NCBI GenBank assembly: GCA_035249305.1
Contig: DATFGQ010000114.1
Coordinates: 1 to 64,000, forward strand
Direction: 5' to 3'
From: DASUNP01 sp035249305
Lineage (GTDB): Bacteria; Acidobacteriota; Blastocatellia; UBA7656
DNA: 64,000 nt
Shown here: one piece after another, positions 1-8,885 of the stretch
How the letters are laid out: every line of letters starts with the position of its first letter
How positions within the stretch are numbered: the first letter of the stretch is position 1
Translations under genes and position numbers: made by a program
Notes under the pieces: model-generated
Told to the model about the DNA's origin: nothing
Databases searched by the model: none
The model's input: only the letters and a program-made list of their open reading frames with translations

Positions 1-1257
1 CTCGCGCGCAGTTCAGATTCAAGCGACCTGGGTGCCGCTCCGGTCGCGCTTGCGGACGAAGACGCCGCGACGATTATCTACACGTCGGGAACTTCGGGCG
101 AACCTAAAGGGGTCATCCTCAACACGGGCAACATAACTTACATGCTCGGCTGCACGAACGCGCGGCTCGACCTGTTGATGGGCAAGCGGCAGGAGCCGGA
201 TCAGGTCTTCCACTACCTGCCGTTCTGTTTCGCGGGGTCGTGGATACTGCTCTTGACCTGTCTGACGCGCGACAGCCTGCTGACGATGTCTACGGATTTG
301 AACAAGCTCGTCGACGAGATGAAGCTGGCCGCGCCTAACTACTTTCTGAACGTGCCCGCGCTCCTTGAGCGCGTGAGGTCGGGCGTCGAAGAGCAGCTCG
401 GCAAGAAAGGCGGCCTCGCGCACTCGCTCTATCAAAAAGGCAAGGCCGCGTGGTTCCGCGAGCAGAGCGGCCAGTCGCGCGGCATAGACTCGTTCTGGTT
501 TGCGCTGGCCGACAAGATAGTCTTCAACGCGATCAAGAAGAAGCTCGGCCCTAATTTGAAGGCGCTCATCTGCGGCTCGGCCCCGCTCGTCAAAGAGACG
601 CAGCTCTTTTTCGGGATGATCGGCATCCCGGTCTTGCAAGTCTACGGGCTGACGGAGACGACGGCCATCTGCACTATGGACCACCCGCATCAAGTGACGC
701 CCGGCCGCGTCGGCCCCGCCATACCCGGCATCGAGATGAAGCTCGGCGAAGGCGACGAGGTAATCGTCCGCGGGCCGAACATATTCGCCGGCTACTGGGA
801 CCGCCCGCAGGAGACCGCGCGCGTGATGAGGGACGGCTGGTTCCACACGGGCGACCAGGGCGAAGTCGACTCTTCGGGCAACTGGTCGATCATAGGGCGT
901 ATAAAGAATCTCATCATACTGAGCTCGGGCCACAACATCGCGCCCGAGCCTATCGAAGAGAAGGTTCTCAAGAACCTGCCCGCCACGGCGTCGCAGGTCG
1001 TCGTCGTCGGCAACGGGCGGAGCTTTCTTTCGGCCATCGTGACGGGCGACGTGACAAACGAGCAGGCCGAGCGCGCGATCGAAGCGGTCAACGCCGATAT
1101 GCCTCATTACAAATGCATACGCGCTTTTCACATTGATAAAGAGCCGTTCAGCATCGAGAACGGACTGCTCACGGCTAACGGAAAGCTGAAGCGAGACCTG
1201 ATCGCCTCGCGATTGCAGGCGGAGATCGAAGGGCTCTACCGCACGAAAAAAGCATGA
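1..1257 (+). CDS. AMP-dependent acyl-CoA/acyl-ACP synthetase, 5' end outside window
   Basis: The reading frame is open from base 1, so the N-terminal part is missing; about 418 codons remain. It keeps the ATP-binding loop (IYTSGTSGEPKGV, encoded near 83-121), the YGLTET motif, the GDQGEVD hinge region and a C-terminal LTANGKLKRD with the lysine expected for adenylation. These define the ANL superfamily, which activates a carboxylic acid as acyl-AMP and passes it to CoA or a phosphopantetheine arm. The fatty-acid-ligase style (FAAL/long-chain ligase) is suggested by the lipid genes downstream, but the substrate cannot be read from sequence. Its stop overlaps the start of the enoyl-CoA hydratase gene (ATGA), so the two are very probably translated together. 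Confidence 0.9.
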   Translation, partial: LARSSDSSDLGAAPVALADEDAATIIYTSGTSGEPKGVILNTGNITYMLGCTNARLDLLMGKRQEPDQVFHYLPFCFAGSWILLLTCLTRDSLLTMSTDLNKLVDEMKLAAPNYFLNVPALLERVRSGVEEQLGKKGGLAHSLYQKGKAAWFREQSGQSRGIDSFWFALADKIVFNAIKKKLGPNLKALICGSAPLVKETQLFFGMIGIPVLQVYGLTETTAICTMDHPHQVTPGRVGPAIPGIEMKLGEGDEVIVRGPNIFAGYWDRPQETARVMRDGWFHTGDQGEVDSSGNWSIIGRIKNLIILSSGHNIAPEPIEEKVLKNLPATASQVVVVGNGRSFLSAIVTGDVTNEQAERAIEAVNADMPHYKCIRAFHIDKEPFSIENGLLTANGKLKRDLIASRLQAEIEGLYRTKKA

Positions 1258-2057
1258 AGAGTTTCAAAGGCGACACTCTTTCGTGGGAGTTTACCGAGGG
1301 GCGCATAGAGCTTGCGCTCCACCGCGAGCCCTGCAACGAGATAGGCTCGGCCACGCTCGAAGAGCTTGAGCGATTCACGGACGCGCTCGAAGCGGCGAAG
1401 AATGAGGCGAGCGCGTTGATAATCTACAGCACGCTGAAATGCGGTTTCTCGGCCGGCGCGGACCTAAGAGAGCTTTATCACCGCTCTCAAGAGCTCGCGC
1501 TGCACGAGCGTGTCGCGGGCGTGCGCGCTTTCCTCGAACGGATTCACCGCGTAATGAACGCCATAGACTCGACGCCGCTGACTACGATAGCGGCGGCGCA
1601 CGGCGTAGTCTTCGGAGGCGGCTTCGAGCTGGCGCTCGCCTGCGACATGATAATCGCAGACAAGATGGCGCGGTTCTGCTTCCCTGAGCTTCGCCTGGGT
1701 TTGATACCGGGCTTCGGCGGCATACCTCGGCTCAAGCGCGATCTGGGGAACGGGGTCGTGCGGGACCTGCTCTTGACGGGCCGCAGCATAAACGCTCAGA
1801 AGGCGCTCGCGGTGGGGCTGGTCAGCCAGCTCGCGGCCGAAGGCGACGCGCTGAAGGTCGCGCGCTTGACCGCCGCCCAGGTCGCCAAGTTTGACCGGGC
1901 CACGTCGGCCGCGGCCAAGCAGTTCATTAAGCCGATCCCTCACGCAGAGCTTCTGCGCGAGATCGAAATCTTCTGCGACCTCTTCACGCGCCCGGCCGTC
2001 GAAGCGGGCTTGCGCAAGTTCGTGGAGAGCACAGACGCTCAACCTTACCTGCCGTAA
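1254..2057 (+). CDS. Enoyl-CoA hydratase/isomerase (crotonase) family protein
   Basis: A 267-residue crotonase-fold protein of normal family length. The oxyanion-hole segment GGGFELALACD and the following FPELRLG segment carry both acidic residues of true hydratases (about E125 and E145). Hydration of a 2-enoyl thioester is therefore chemically plausible, as against an isomerase or an inactive homologue. The start overlaps the preceding ligase stop by ATGA and the DUF4126 gene begins 2 bases after the stop, so it sits inside an operon. Combined with an acyl-activating enzyme and the downstream ACP, it probably acts on an activated fatty acyl chain, in degradation or in a biosynthetic side pathway; which one is not determined. 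Confidence 0.88.
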   Translation: MKSFKGDTLSWEFTEGRIELALHREPCNEIGSATLEELERFTDALEAAKNEASALIIYSTLKCGFSAGADLRELYHRSQELALHERVAGVRAFLERIHRVMNAIDSTPLTTIAAAHGVVFGGGFELALACDMIIADKMARFCFPELRLGLIPGFGGIPRLKRDLGNGVVRDLLLTGRSINAQKALAVGLVSQLAAEGDALKVARLTAAQVAKFDRATSAAAKQFIKPIPHAELLREIEIFCDLFTRPAVEAGLRKFVESTDAQPYLP

Positions 2058-2059
2058 AA

Positions 2060-2650
2060 ATGGACTTCATCAACACGATCGCAATCGCACTGGGAGCAAG
2101 CTGGGTTTCCGGCATGAAGCTCTACGCCGCCGTGGCGGCGCTCGGGCTCCTCGGCCGCTTTGCGAACCTCCAACTGCCGGGCGAGCTTCACGTCCTTACG
2201 AACTGGTGGGTGATCGGCGTGGCCCTCGCGCTTTACGTGATCGAGTTCGTCGCCGACAAGATACCGCTGGTCGACAGCACGTGGGATGTCATACATACGT
2301 TCATTAGAATTCCCGCGGGCGCGGTCATAGCCGCCGCCGCCTTCGGCGATTTCGACAGGGGCGTTCAGGTCATCGCGTTCCTGATCGGCGGCGGCCTCGC
2401 GCTCAGCTCCCACGGGACCAAGACGACGACGCGCGCGGTGGTCAACACGAGCCCCGAGCCTTTTTCAAACATAGGCGTCAGCCTCGCCGAAGACGCTCTG
2501 TCGATAGGCTCGATGTTGCTGGCGGCGTTCTACCCGATACTGCTCTTTATCGTCGTCGCAACCGGTTTACTGATTTCGATAATAGTATTGCCGAAGATCA
2601 TCAGGTACATTCGCGGCGTCGTCAGGAAAGTGCTGAGGGCTGAGTCCTGA
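2060..2650 (+). CDS. DUF4126-type integral membrane protein
   Basis: A 196-residue very hydrophobic protein with about four to five predicted membrane segments. Features include an N-terminal SGMKLYAAVAALGLLGRF segment, a central VIEFVADKIPLVDSTWD loop and a glycine-rich GGGLALSSHGTKTTTRA stretch before the last helices. These match the DUF4126 family as I remember it; the function is unknown. The start lies 2 bases after the hydratase stop. The last codons fall inside a run of heptamer repeats (TGAGTCC units), so the native C-terminus may have been altered when the repeat element formed. Confidence 0.75.
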   Translation: MDFINTIAIALGASWVSGMKLYAAVAALGLLGRFANLQLPGELHVLTNWWVIGVALALYVIEFVADKIPLVDSTWDVIHTFIRIPAGAVIAAAAFGDFDRGVQVIAFLIGGGLALSSHGTKTTTRAVVNTSPEPFSNIGVSLAEDALSIGSMLLAAFYPILLFIVVATGLLISIIVLPKIIRYIRGVVRKVLRAES

Positions 2651-2860
2651 GTGCTGAGAGTGTGTGAAAAGCCCCGCAGGGGCTCTATGTTTGTAGAAGC
2701 TCCGCGTTAATGTTGCCCAACCCCGTAGGGGTTGAATATCAAACATACAACTCCTACGGAGTTGGGGGGTATCAATCTATTGTTCCACAAACATCTGGCT
2801 CCTACGGAGCCGAGTAGCTCGCTATTACTCAGCACTCAGCACTCAGCACTCAGGACTTAG
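2641..2860. repeat. Inverted-repeat element with heptamer ends (TGAGTCC/ACTCAGC) and internal palindromes
   Basis: The left end carries tandem heptamers TGAGTCC TGAGTGC from 2641. The right end at 2827-2860 has four inverted heptamers (ACTCAGC three times, then ACTCAGG). Between them lie short palindromes of the CCCCGTAGGGG and CTCCTACGGAG type. No coding sequence is seen. The same heptamer family recurs near 15.7 and 49.25 kb. Confidence 0.75.
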
Positions 2861-2941
2861 ATTTGACGACACGGGACGTGAACCTGTACCCTTTCAACTT
2901 TCCAAGCACACCGATGGCTTAATGAAATGGAGTAAATATCT

Positions 2942-3184
2942 ATGCGCACGTTGGAACAGACTACGGACGAAATACTCGGGCTGGCGGCCGCGCATTTCAA
3001 AATCTCGCGCGACGAGATCGCGCCCGACGACGACTTCTTCAAGAAGCTCGGCATCAACAGCCTACAGGCGCTTGAGCTTCTGACCAGGCTCGAAAACCAT
3101 TTCAACGTCGAGCTGCCCGATTACGAGATCCAGGGCGTGACCGACTTCCGCACGCTCGCCGAGAGGATTCAGTCGAGGCTGTAG
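2942..3184 (+). CDS. Acyl carrier protein
   Basis: An 80-residue acidic helical protein with the ACP signature DDDFFKKLGINSLQALELL. The expected phosphopantetheine serine is S40, preceded by Asn instead of the usual Asp (INSLQ rather than DSLQ). Length and helix pattern fit a discrete type II carrier protein. It is followed directly (no gap) by an acyl-adenylating enzyme, a classic arrangement in which the ligase loads the carrier. It is probably a dedicated carrier for this lipid cluster rather than the housekeeping AcpP, because no fatty-acid elongation genes (fabD/F/G) are nearby. That role is inferred from context. Confidence 0.9.
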   Translation: MRTLEQTTDEILGLAAAHFKISRDEIAPDDDFFKKLGINSLQALELLTRLENHFNVELPDYEIQGVTDFRTLAERIQSRL

Positions 3185-4897
3185 ATGCTTGATCTGACGA
3201 AATACAATTCGCTGGGGGCCGCCTTGCGTGACGCGCTGGACCGTTGGACGGAAGTGGTCTGCCTGATCGAGGCCGACCGCGAGCGCGAAAACTGTCGGCT
3301 CACCTACGGCGAGTTCAAACGTCTGGCCTTGCCGCTGGCGAGCTATCTTCAGGAGGGCGGGTTTAGCGCCGGCAGCCGCGCCGCGATCATAATGACGAAC
3401 CAGTCGAAGTGGCTCATCTCGGCCTATGCCATCTTTCACGCGGGCGGCGTGCTCGTGCCGCTCGACTACAAGCTCTCGCCCGCCGAGCAGGTCCAACTCC
3501 TCGCGCACTCGAATGCCGAAGCCCTCGTAGCCGAATACCACATCTGGCGCGCGATCACTCAAGCGGAAGGCTTTGACGGATTAAAGATCAAAACGGTGCT
3601 TGTCACGGAAGCGCCTCCTGGAGCCGATTTGAAGGGGGGCGTGCGCTGGGAGGAGGCCCGCGGCGATCGCGCGGCGGAGTTCGTCGAGCGCCAGAGGAAA
3701 GACCCCGCCTGCATAGTCTACTCGTCGGGCACGGGGGGAAGGCCGAAGGGTTGCGTGCTCACGCATGAGAATTACCTTGAGCAGTGCGTCGCGCTCACGT
3801 CGCTCTACCCGTTCTGGCCCGGCGTCAGGTATCTGAGCATTCTGCCTACGAACCACGCGATCGATTTCATGGTCGGCTTCATAGGCCCGTTCACCTGCGG
3901 CGCGGCGGTCGTCCACCTGCGCACGCTCCGCCCCGAATACGTGCGCGAAGCATTCCCGCGATACAAGATCACCTACATGGCGCTGGTCCCTATGGTGCTC
4001 AAGAACCTTGAAAAAGGTCTGAAGGCGCGCTTCGCGGAGTTGCCCGCGCCGAAGCGGTTCGTCTTTAACCGGCTGGTCGCGCTCAACCGCCGCCTCACGC
4101 GCAAGCGGCCCAACCTGAACCTGAGCCGAAGGTTGCTCAAGCAGGTTCACGAAGCTTTCGGCGGCGAGCTGCGCGCGCTGTTCGTGGGCGGCGCGTTTAT
4201 GGACCCGGCGACGCTGCAATTCTTTTACGACCTCGGCATACAGGTCGGCAACGGCTACGGGCTGACGGAGGCGGGCACCGCCGTCACGCTCAACGACTTC
4301 AACCCCTTTCGCGCGGACACGGTCGGCCGGCCGCTACCGGGCATGGAGGTGAAGGTCGTAAACCCCGACTCGGAAGGCGTGGGCCAGGTGGCCGTGCGCA
4401 GCAAGACCGTTATGTCTCACTACCTCGACGAGCCGGACATGACGGCCGAGACGATCGTCGACGGGTGGCTTATGACGGGCGACCTCGGGCGCGTAGACGG
4501 GATGGGCCATTTGCAGTTGATGGGTCGAGTCAAGAACATGATCGTCACCGAAGAGGGCAAGAACGTCTACCCCGAAGACATCGAATCGGCGTTCGAGGGG
4601 CTCGCGGTCAAAGAGCTCTGCGTCTTCGCCGCCAACTACATCTGGCCCGAGCGGTCGATGATGGGAGAAAAGCTCGTCCTGGTGATCCGCCTCGACGAGG
4701 GGCAGCAGTTCACCGACGACCTTGGCGAAGAGATAGCCGCGCGCAACCGCCGCCTCTTGAACTTCAAGCGCGTGAGCGGCTACGTTATCTGGGACGAGGA
4801 TTTCCCTCGCACCGCTTCGCTCAAGATAAAGCGCAACGTGCTGGCCGAACAGATACGCAGCCGGCTGGACCGCCAGAAGGCGCTGATAGAGTTATGA
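3185..4897 (+). CDS. AMP-dependent acyl-ACP/acyl-CoA synthetase
   Basis: A 570-residue ANL-family enzyme. The ATP loop reads YSSGTGGRPKGCVLTHENY, followed by GYGLTEAGTAV, TGDLGRVDGMGHL and a C-terminal domain ending TASLKIKRNVL with the catalytic lysine. Its start follows the ACP stop immediately (TAG then ATG), so coupled translation and loading of that ACP are likely. The stop overlaps the lipid-kinase start (ATGA). It is the second of four acyl-adenylating enzymes in this window. Substrate chain type is unknown; fatty acids are the best guess given the kinase and acyltransferase downstream. Confidence 0.9.
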   Translation: MLDLTKYNSLGAALRDALDRWTEVVCLIEADRERENCRLTYGEFKRLALPLASYLQEGGFSAGSRAAIIMTNQSKWLISAYAIFHAGGVLVPLDYKLSPAEQVQLLAHSNAEALVAEYHIWRAITQAEGFDGLKIKTVLVTEAPPGADLKGGVRWEEARGDRAAEFVERQRKDPACIVYSSGTGGRPKGCVLTHENYLEQCVALTSLYPFWPGVRYLSILPTNHAIDFMVGFIGPFTCGAAVVHLRTLRPEYVREAFPRYKITYMALVPMVLKNLEKGLKARFAELPAPKRFVFNRLVALNRRLTRKRPNLNLSRRLLKQVHEAFGGELRALFVGGAFMDPATLQFFYDLGIQVGNGYGLTEAGTAVTLNDFNPFRADTVGRPLPGMEVKVVNPDSEGVGQVAVRSKTVMSHYLDEPDMTAETIVDGWLMTGDLGRVDGMGHLQLMGRVKNMIVTEEGKNVYPEDIESAFEGLAVKELCVFAANYIWPERSMMGEKLVLVIRLDEGQQFTDDLGEEIAARNRRLLNFKRVSGYVIWDEDFPRTASLKIKRNVLAEQIRSRLDRQKALIEL

Positions 4898-5793
4898 CGA
4901 AGAAGTTTCTGGCCGTCGTCAACCCGGCCGCGGGCAACGGCCGATGCGGGAAAATGGTCGGCCCTGTGCTTGATCGCCTGCGCGCTGCGGGCGTCGAGAT
5001 GGACGTGGTCGAGACCCGCCGGGCGGGCCACGCGATGGAGCTTGCGCGCGAAGCTTACCGCGGCGGGACGAGCAACTTTTTGGCCGTGGGCGGCGACGGG
5101 ACTTCGTTCGAGATAGTCAACGGGCTCTTCCCCGAAGCGGAGACGGGCGAGCGAGCGACGCTCGGGTTTCTACCGCTGGGGACGGGCAACTCCTTCCTGC
5201 GCGACTTCACAGACGAGGGGCAATCCTACGCCATCGAGTGCGTAATCGAGGGGCGCTCGCGCCCGTGCGACGTGATCCGTCTTACGCACAAAGAAGGCAT
5301 TATTTATTACATCAATATCCTAAGCCTGGGCTTCGTCGCCGACGTGTGCACCCTGGCCAACCGCCGCTTCAAGCGGATGGGCGCGGCCGGTTACCCGCTT
5401 GCGGTCGTGCTGTGCCTGGCCCGCTTCAAACAGAGAGTCTTCCCGATGCGCATCGATAAATCGCCGGAGACAAACGCGCACCGCACGGCGCTCTTGATAT
5501 TCAACAACAGCAAGTACACGGGCGGGAAGATGATGCTCGCCCCTGGCGCGGACACTAATGACGGGCTGATAGACATAGTCCGCTGGTCCGCGGGCAGGTT
5601 CGATTTCATCTCGAATTTTTCAAAGGTCTATGACGGCTCGCACGTCGATCACCCGTTGCTGTGGCAGGCCAAGGCCGGGCGGATCGACTTCGATTTCGAC
5701 GCGCCAGTCGACATAATGGTCGACGGAGAAGTGCTCACGCTTCACTGCGAGTCGTTAGAGGTGATCCCGTCGGCTTTGAATGTGATGGCGTGA
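4894..5793 (+). CDS. Diacylglycerol kinase family lipid kinase (YegS/BmrU-like)
   Basis: A 299-residue protein starting at the ATG that overlaps the upstream stop. A longer in-frame extension exists but lies wholly inside the ligase gene, so it was rejected. The catalytic-domain motif GGDGT is at about residues 66-70 and LGTGNS at about 95-100, both diagnostic of the DAGK catalytic domain that phosphorylates lipid hydroxyls from ATP. The N-terminal NPAAGNGRCGK segment is the usual first strand-loop. Likely substrates are diacylglycerol or another neutral lipid (sphingoid or ether lipid); the sequence does not settle this. Position before a PlsC-type gene supports phosphatidic-acid-type chemistry. 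Confidence 0.9.
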   Translation: MTKKFLAVVNPAAGNGRCGKMVGPVLDRLRAAGVEMDVVETRRAGHAMELAREAYRGGTSNFLAVGGDGTSFEIVNGLFPEAETGERATLGFLPLGTGNSFLRDFTDEGQSYAIECVIEGRSRPCDVIRLTHKEGIIYYINILSLGFVADVCTLANRRFKRMGAAGYPLAVVLCLARFKQRVFPMRIDKSPETNAHRTALLIFNNSKYTGGKMMLAPGADTNDGLIDIVRWSAGRFDFISNFSKVYDGSHVDHPLLWQAKAGRIDFDFDAPVDIMVDGEVLTLHCESLEVIPSALNVMA

Positions 5794-5797
5794 ATAC

Positions 5798-5871
5798 AGT
5801 TTTAAGTTTTTAGTTTTTAGTTTTCAGACCGAAGCTCATAACTGGAAACTGGAAACTGAAAACTAAAAACT
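5798..5871. repeat. Heptamer tandem repeats in inverted orientation (AGTTTTT/ACTAAAA)
   Basis: Four heptamers AGTTTTA, AGTTTTT, AGTTTTT, AGTTTTC run from 5798 to 5825. Their degenerate inverted copies ACTGGAA, ACTGGAA, ACTGAAA, ACTAAAA run from 5841 to 5868. The outer 16 bases of each arm (5812-5827 and 5856-5871) pair perfectly. The hairpin ends 3 bases before the plsC-like start codon and could mask its ribosome-binding region. Confidence 0.8.
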
Positions 5872-5874
5872 ATT

Positions 5875-6627
5875 ATGCGTAAGCTTTATCTCACAATTCG
5901 CAGCATTATCTTGTGGGCGGTAAGCGCCATCCACTTTTTTGTGATATGCACCTTTCTAGTCTTGCTCGGCGTCTTCATCGATCCGAGGAAGAACGACCGC
6001 CCGCAGCGCTGGTTCTTTCGCAACATACTGAGGCTCGCGGGCGCGCGCTTTGAGGTGAAGTACTCGCCCGGATTTGATCGCCGCAGCACCAGCATATTCA
6101 TCTGCAACCACGTGAACATCTTCGACGCCTTCGTTATCTATTCCGCCATCCCTCAGTTCGTGCGCGGCCTTGAGCTTGAGTCTCATTTCAAGATCCCCGC
6201 CTACGGGTGGATGATGAAGCGCTTCGGCAACGTACCAGTTCCTAAAGAAAACAGCCCGTCGGCCTTCAAGACGATGATGCGGCGTGCGAAAGCTGCGCTC
6301 GACAGCGGCATAAGCTTGATCGCGTTCGCCGAAGGGAGCCGCACACGCACCGGGAGGGTCCAGCCCTTCAAGCAGGGGGCGTTTATTATGGCGCAGCGGT
6401 TTGGTTATCCCATCGCGCCGATGTCGATAGTCGGCTCGTACGAGTTTAATCATGTGGGAGACTGGCGGCTCTACCCGTCGAAGATCACAGTTTATATGCA
6501 CGACACGATAGAGACCTCGGGGCTCGGCAAAGACGACGTCGCCGCGCTGATTGAAAGAGTCCATAAAATCGTGTCAGCTCCAATTGACGAGCACTTAGGG
6601 ATACGCGAAGAGTCAGAGGCGGTATAG
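5875..6627 (+). CDS. PlsC-type 1-acyl-sn-glycerol-3-phosphate acyltransferase
   Basis: A 250-residue LPLAT-family protein with an N-terminal hydrophobic helix (about residues 10-35). The acyltransferase block I NHVNIFD carries the HX4D motif with H79 and D84, and block III FAEGSRTRTG lies near 151-160. These residues transfer an acyl chain to lysophosphatidic acid or a related acceptor at the inner membrane. The gene ends the + strand lipid cluster. No good Shine-Dalgarno is visible, because the 5' leader is the inverted heptamer hairpin. The enzyme could act on unusual acceptors made by the cluster rather than on bulk phospholipid. Confidence 0.9.
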   Translation: MRKLYLTIRSIILWAVSAIHFFVICTFLVLLGVFIDPRKNDRPQRWFFRNILRLAGARFEVKYSPGFDRRSTSIFICNHVNIFDAFVIYSAIPQFVRGLELESHFKIPAYGWMMKRFGNVPVPKENSPSAFKTMMRRAKAALDSGISLIAFAEGSRTRTGRVQPFKQGAFIMAQRFGYPIAPMSIVGSYEFNHVGDWRLYPSKITVYMHDTIETSGLGKDDVAALIERVHKIVSAPIDEHLGIREESEAV

Positions 6628-6650
6628 GTCAGGTTGTTTGCCTGTAGTTC

Positions 6651-8885
6651 TCACTTCTCAGGGCACCATGGCCCGATTACACGTATCCCATAGATAATGC
6701 CGCCTATCTTATCACCCCTCTCGCTGATTGTGTGAGAAATACCGTTTGAACAGGAAATTGTCACCCTGGCTGGTGAGTAGAATTCAAGCGAGTCCCCATC
6801 TCCTATAGCATCACCCTTTCTGGCCTTTCTGAAGGGTTGATCGAATAGGGCAAGAATTACCTCCCCCTTAACATCTGTTATTAAAGCCGTGCAATCCTGG
6901 CAGGCGGGTTTAGTCGTAGTTTCAATCGCCGGTTTGGCTACGGCTTCGAACCACAACTCGAAATGCTTCGGCCTTATCATCGTAGAATTCTCGTAACCCT
7001 GAACATGCTCGATTCCCACTTCCTCAACGCCGCTGCTCTCTAATACATCTTTAATCTGTCTCGCAAGAGCCTCCTCGTCTTCTCTGTAATACCTTAGCTC
7101 GTTTCTGTGAGGCCCGCTCTTTACCCTTTGCAGTTTCGGGACAAGATAGTCTGCCGCCCTCAGTTTTGCCGCAGCACTGTAGGCTTTATCTTTTTGCGAG
7201 TCGTCGTTGAAGCGTATGTAGATGCGGGGCTTTAGTTTTTCGGAATCCTGATTACCACTGGTATTAGCATTGGTTGGGGTGTTAATAGCTATCTTAAGGG
7301 CTCTTGTAAACTCGCCGGCTTTATTCGGTTGGTACTGCCTCACAATCGCTTCTGCCAGAGGCACAAAGTTTTCGGGGATCGCCCTATCCGAAATCATGTC
7401 GACTATTCTATCTCGCGCAGCATCCTTTTTCTGCTCGTCTCCGCTCTCTATTTCGGCGAGCGCATTGGCAAACAAAACTTGCGCGTCGCGTTCTGATTCG
7501 ACCTCTTCACTCTTTTTTATCAGTTCTTTCTCTGCGTTTGACAGCTCAGCTTCCGCCGCTTCAGCCGCCCTGGCCTTTTCCCTCAGCCTATTCGTGAAGA
7601 AGACGCTCCCGATTGCCAGCAGGACGATAAGCGCGGCCACAAACCACTGGTAACGGTCTTGCTGGCTGCGCCGCGCACGTTCGAGCAGGTAGCGCTCGCG
7701 CTCTTTTTGTATGGGCTCGACGAGGAACTCGCTCGCCAGGTCATAATAAAAGGTCCCGCGCTCCGACACTTCGTTAATCAACCGGCGCTTTTGGAGGTTC
7801 GACAGAATCGCGTCCAGCTCGGACTCGCGGAAATCCTTATGCTCGGCCAGCGACTGGGCGAGCCGCTTCTTGCTCACAACGTCTCTCGTGCCCGATTCCG
7901 TGATCAGATTCTCAAGCAACATTACCGCGGGCTCTCTCTGTGCGGGCGCCATCCGCGCCAGCTCAGACGTCAAGAAGCCTTTCAATATTCCTTTGACTTC
8001 ACCCATCTCCTTGAACTCCGCCGAGCCTATCTCGGGCTTCACGGCGGCGTACTTCTCCCAGAGGCGGCTACAGATCACTTGAAGCTGTGTCGGCTGTATC
8101 GAGCCGTCCGGCTCCTGGCCCGACAACTGCTCGACGATCGTGGCCGCAAGCTCTCCGCTCAGCCTGGAGCGGAAAGGATTCGGGTCGTCGAACGGATTGA
8201 GGATCGCGTCGAGCGCGTTCTTCTTGTCCAGCAGCCGGACATGTACTCTGTGATCGAAGACCTGCGGGTACTCTTTCGCGATCACGTTCAACTTGGCCAG
8301 GAAATCTTCCCGAATCGCGATCACTATCTTCGCCTTCAACGTCGTGTCGGCGACTATGTCGATAACGGTCTTTATCAACTGCGACTGTATGTCATGCCCT
8401 GTTGTCTGTTTGAAGAGCGTGAACAGCTCCTCGAACTGGTCGAATATTAGGACGGGGTAGACTTCGCCGACCGCCTCGTCGAGCTTCGAGCGGAACTCTG
8501 TCAACGACAAGGTGCGGCTCTGCGCCGCCGGGCCGTCAACTTTATCTCGCGCGTCGAAGAATATAGAAGGGAGGAAAGCGTTATCACCATCGCCTCCCGA
8601 ATCTATTCTCTCGACCAGCAGAGGCCGGTCTTTGAATGGCTGCACGCGGAGCTTTTCGGGCTGGTAGCCCTTTCTCTTCAGCGCGGCGATTATGCCCGCG
8701 TTGAGCAGCGATGATTTCCCGACGCCCGATTCGCCGAACAGGACTACGAGGCGGTAGAGTATGATCTTGGTCAGCAACTCTTCGATCAGCTCTTCCCGCC
8801 CGAAGTAAAAAGCCTGGTCTACGAAACGGAACGGGTGAATGCCGCGATAGGGCGTGGCCGTGGCGTGTCGACCAGGGTCACTCAT
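6651..8885 (-). CDS. nSTAND-type P-loop ATPase with a transmembrane segment (putative defence sensor)
   Basis: A 744-residue protein counted from the ATG at 8885, which overlaps the SIR2 stop in an ATGAGTGA junction; another ATG at 8891 is possible. The N-terminus reads PYRGIHPF...FGREE, typical of nSTAND1. Walker A is GESGVGKS (about 51-58) and Walker B LIFDQFEE (about 146-153). A winged-helix-like part covers about 330-400, one membrane helix lies near 413-431, then an Ala/Glu-rich coiled coil (about 435-480) and an unrecognised C-terminal part with a YREDEEALARQI segment. STAND NTPases assemble on ligand binding. With the SIR2-like partner this suggests an abortive-infection module, the C-terminal part being the possible sensor. 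The role is inferred. Confidence 0.82.
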   Translation of the reverse strand: MSDPGRHATATPYRGIHPFRFVDQAFYFGREELIEELLTKIILYRLVVLFGESGVGKSSLLNAGIIAALKRKGYQPEKLRVQPFKDRPLLVERIDSGGDGDNAFLPSIFFDARDKVDGPAAQSRTLSLTEFRSKLDEAVGEVYPVLIFDQFEELFTLFKQTTGHDIQSQLIKTVIDIVADTTLKAKIVIAIREDFLAKLNVIAKEYPQVFDHRVHVRLLDKKNALDAILNPFDDPNPFRSRLSGELAATIVEQLSGQEPDGSIQPTQLQVICSRLWEKYAAVKPEIGSAEFKEMGEVKGILKGFLTSELARMAPAQREPAVMLLENLITESGTRDVVSKKRLAQSLAEHKDFRESELDAILSNLQKRRLINEVSERGTFYYDLASEFLVEPIQKERERYLLERARRSQQDRYQWFVAALIVLLAIGSVFFTNRLREKARAAEAAEAELSNAEKELIKKSEEVESERDAQVLFANALAEIESGDEQKKDAARDRIVDMISDRAIPENFVPLAEAIVRQYQPNKAGEFTRALKIAINTPTNANTSGNQDSEKLKPRIYIRFNDDSQKDKAYSAAAKLRAADYLVPKLQRVKSGPHRNELRYYREDEEALARQIKDVLESSGVEEVGIEHVQGYENSTMIRPKHFELWFEAVAKPAIETTTKPACQDCTALITDVKGEVILALFDQPFRKARKGDAIGDGDSLEFYSPARVTISCSNGISHTISERGDKIGGIIYGIRVIGPWCPEK

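Noticed and set aside
19..1131. 370-residue leftward frame over the first ligase
   Set aside because: Antisense shadow; the + strand frame has all ANL motifs.
4465..4893. N-terminal extension of the lipid kinase
   Set aside because: Wholly inside the ligase gene in another frame; the ATG at 4894 gives a protein of standard length starting with the family's first strand.
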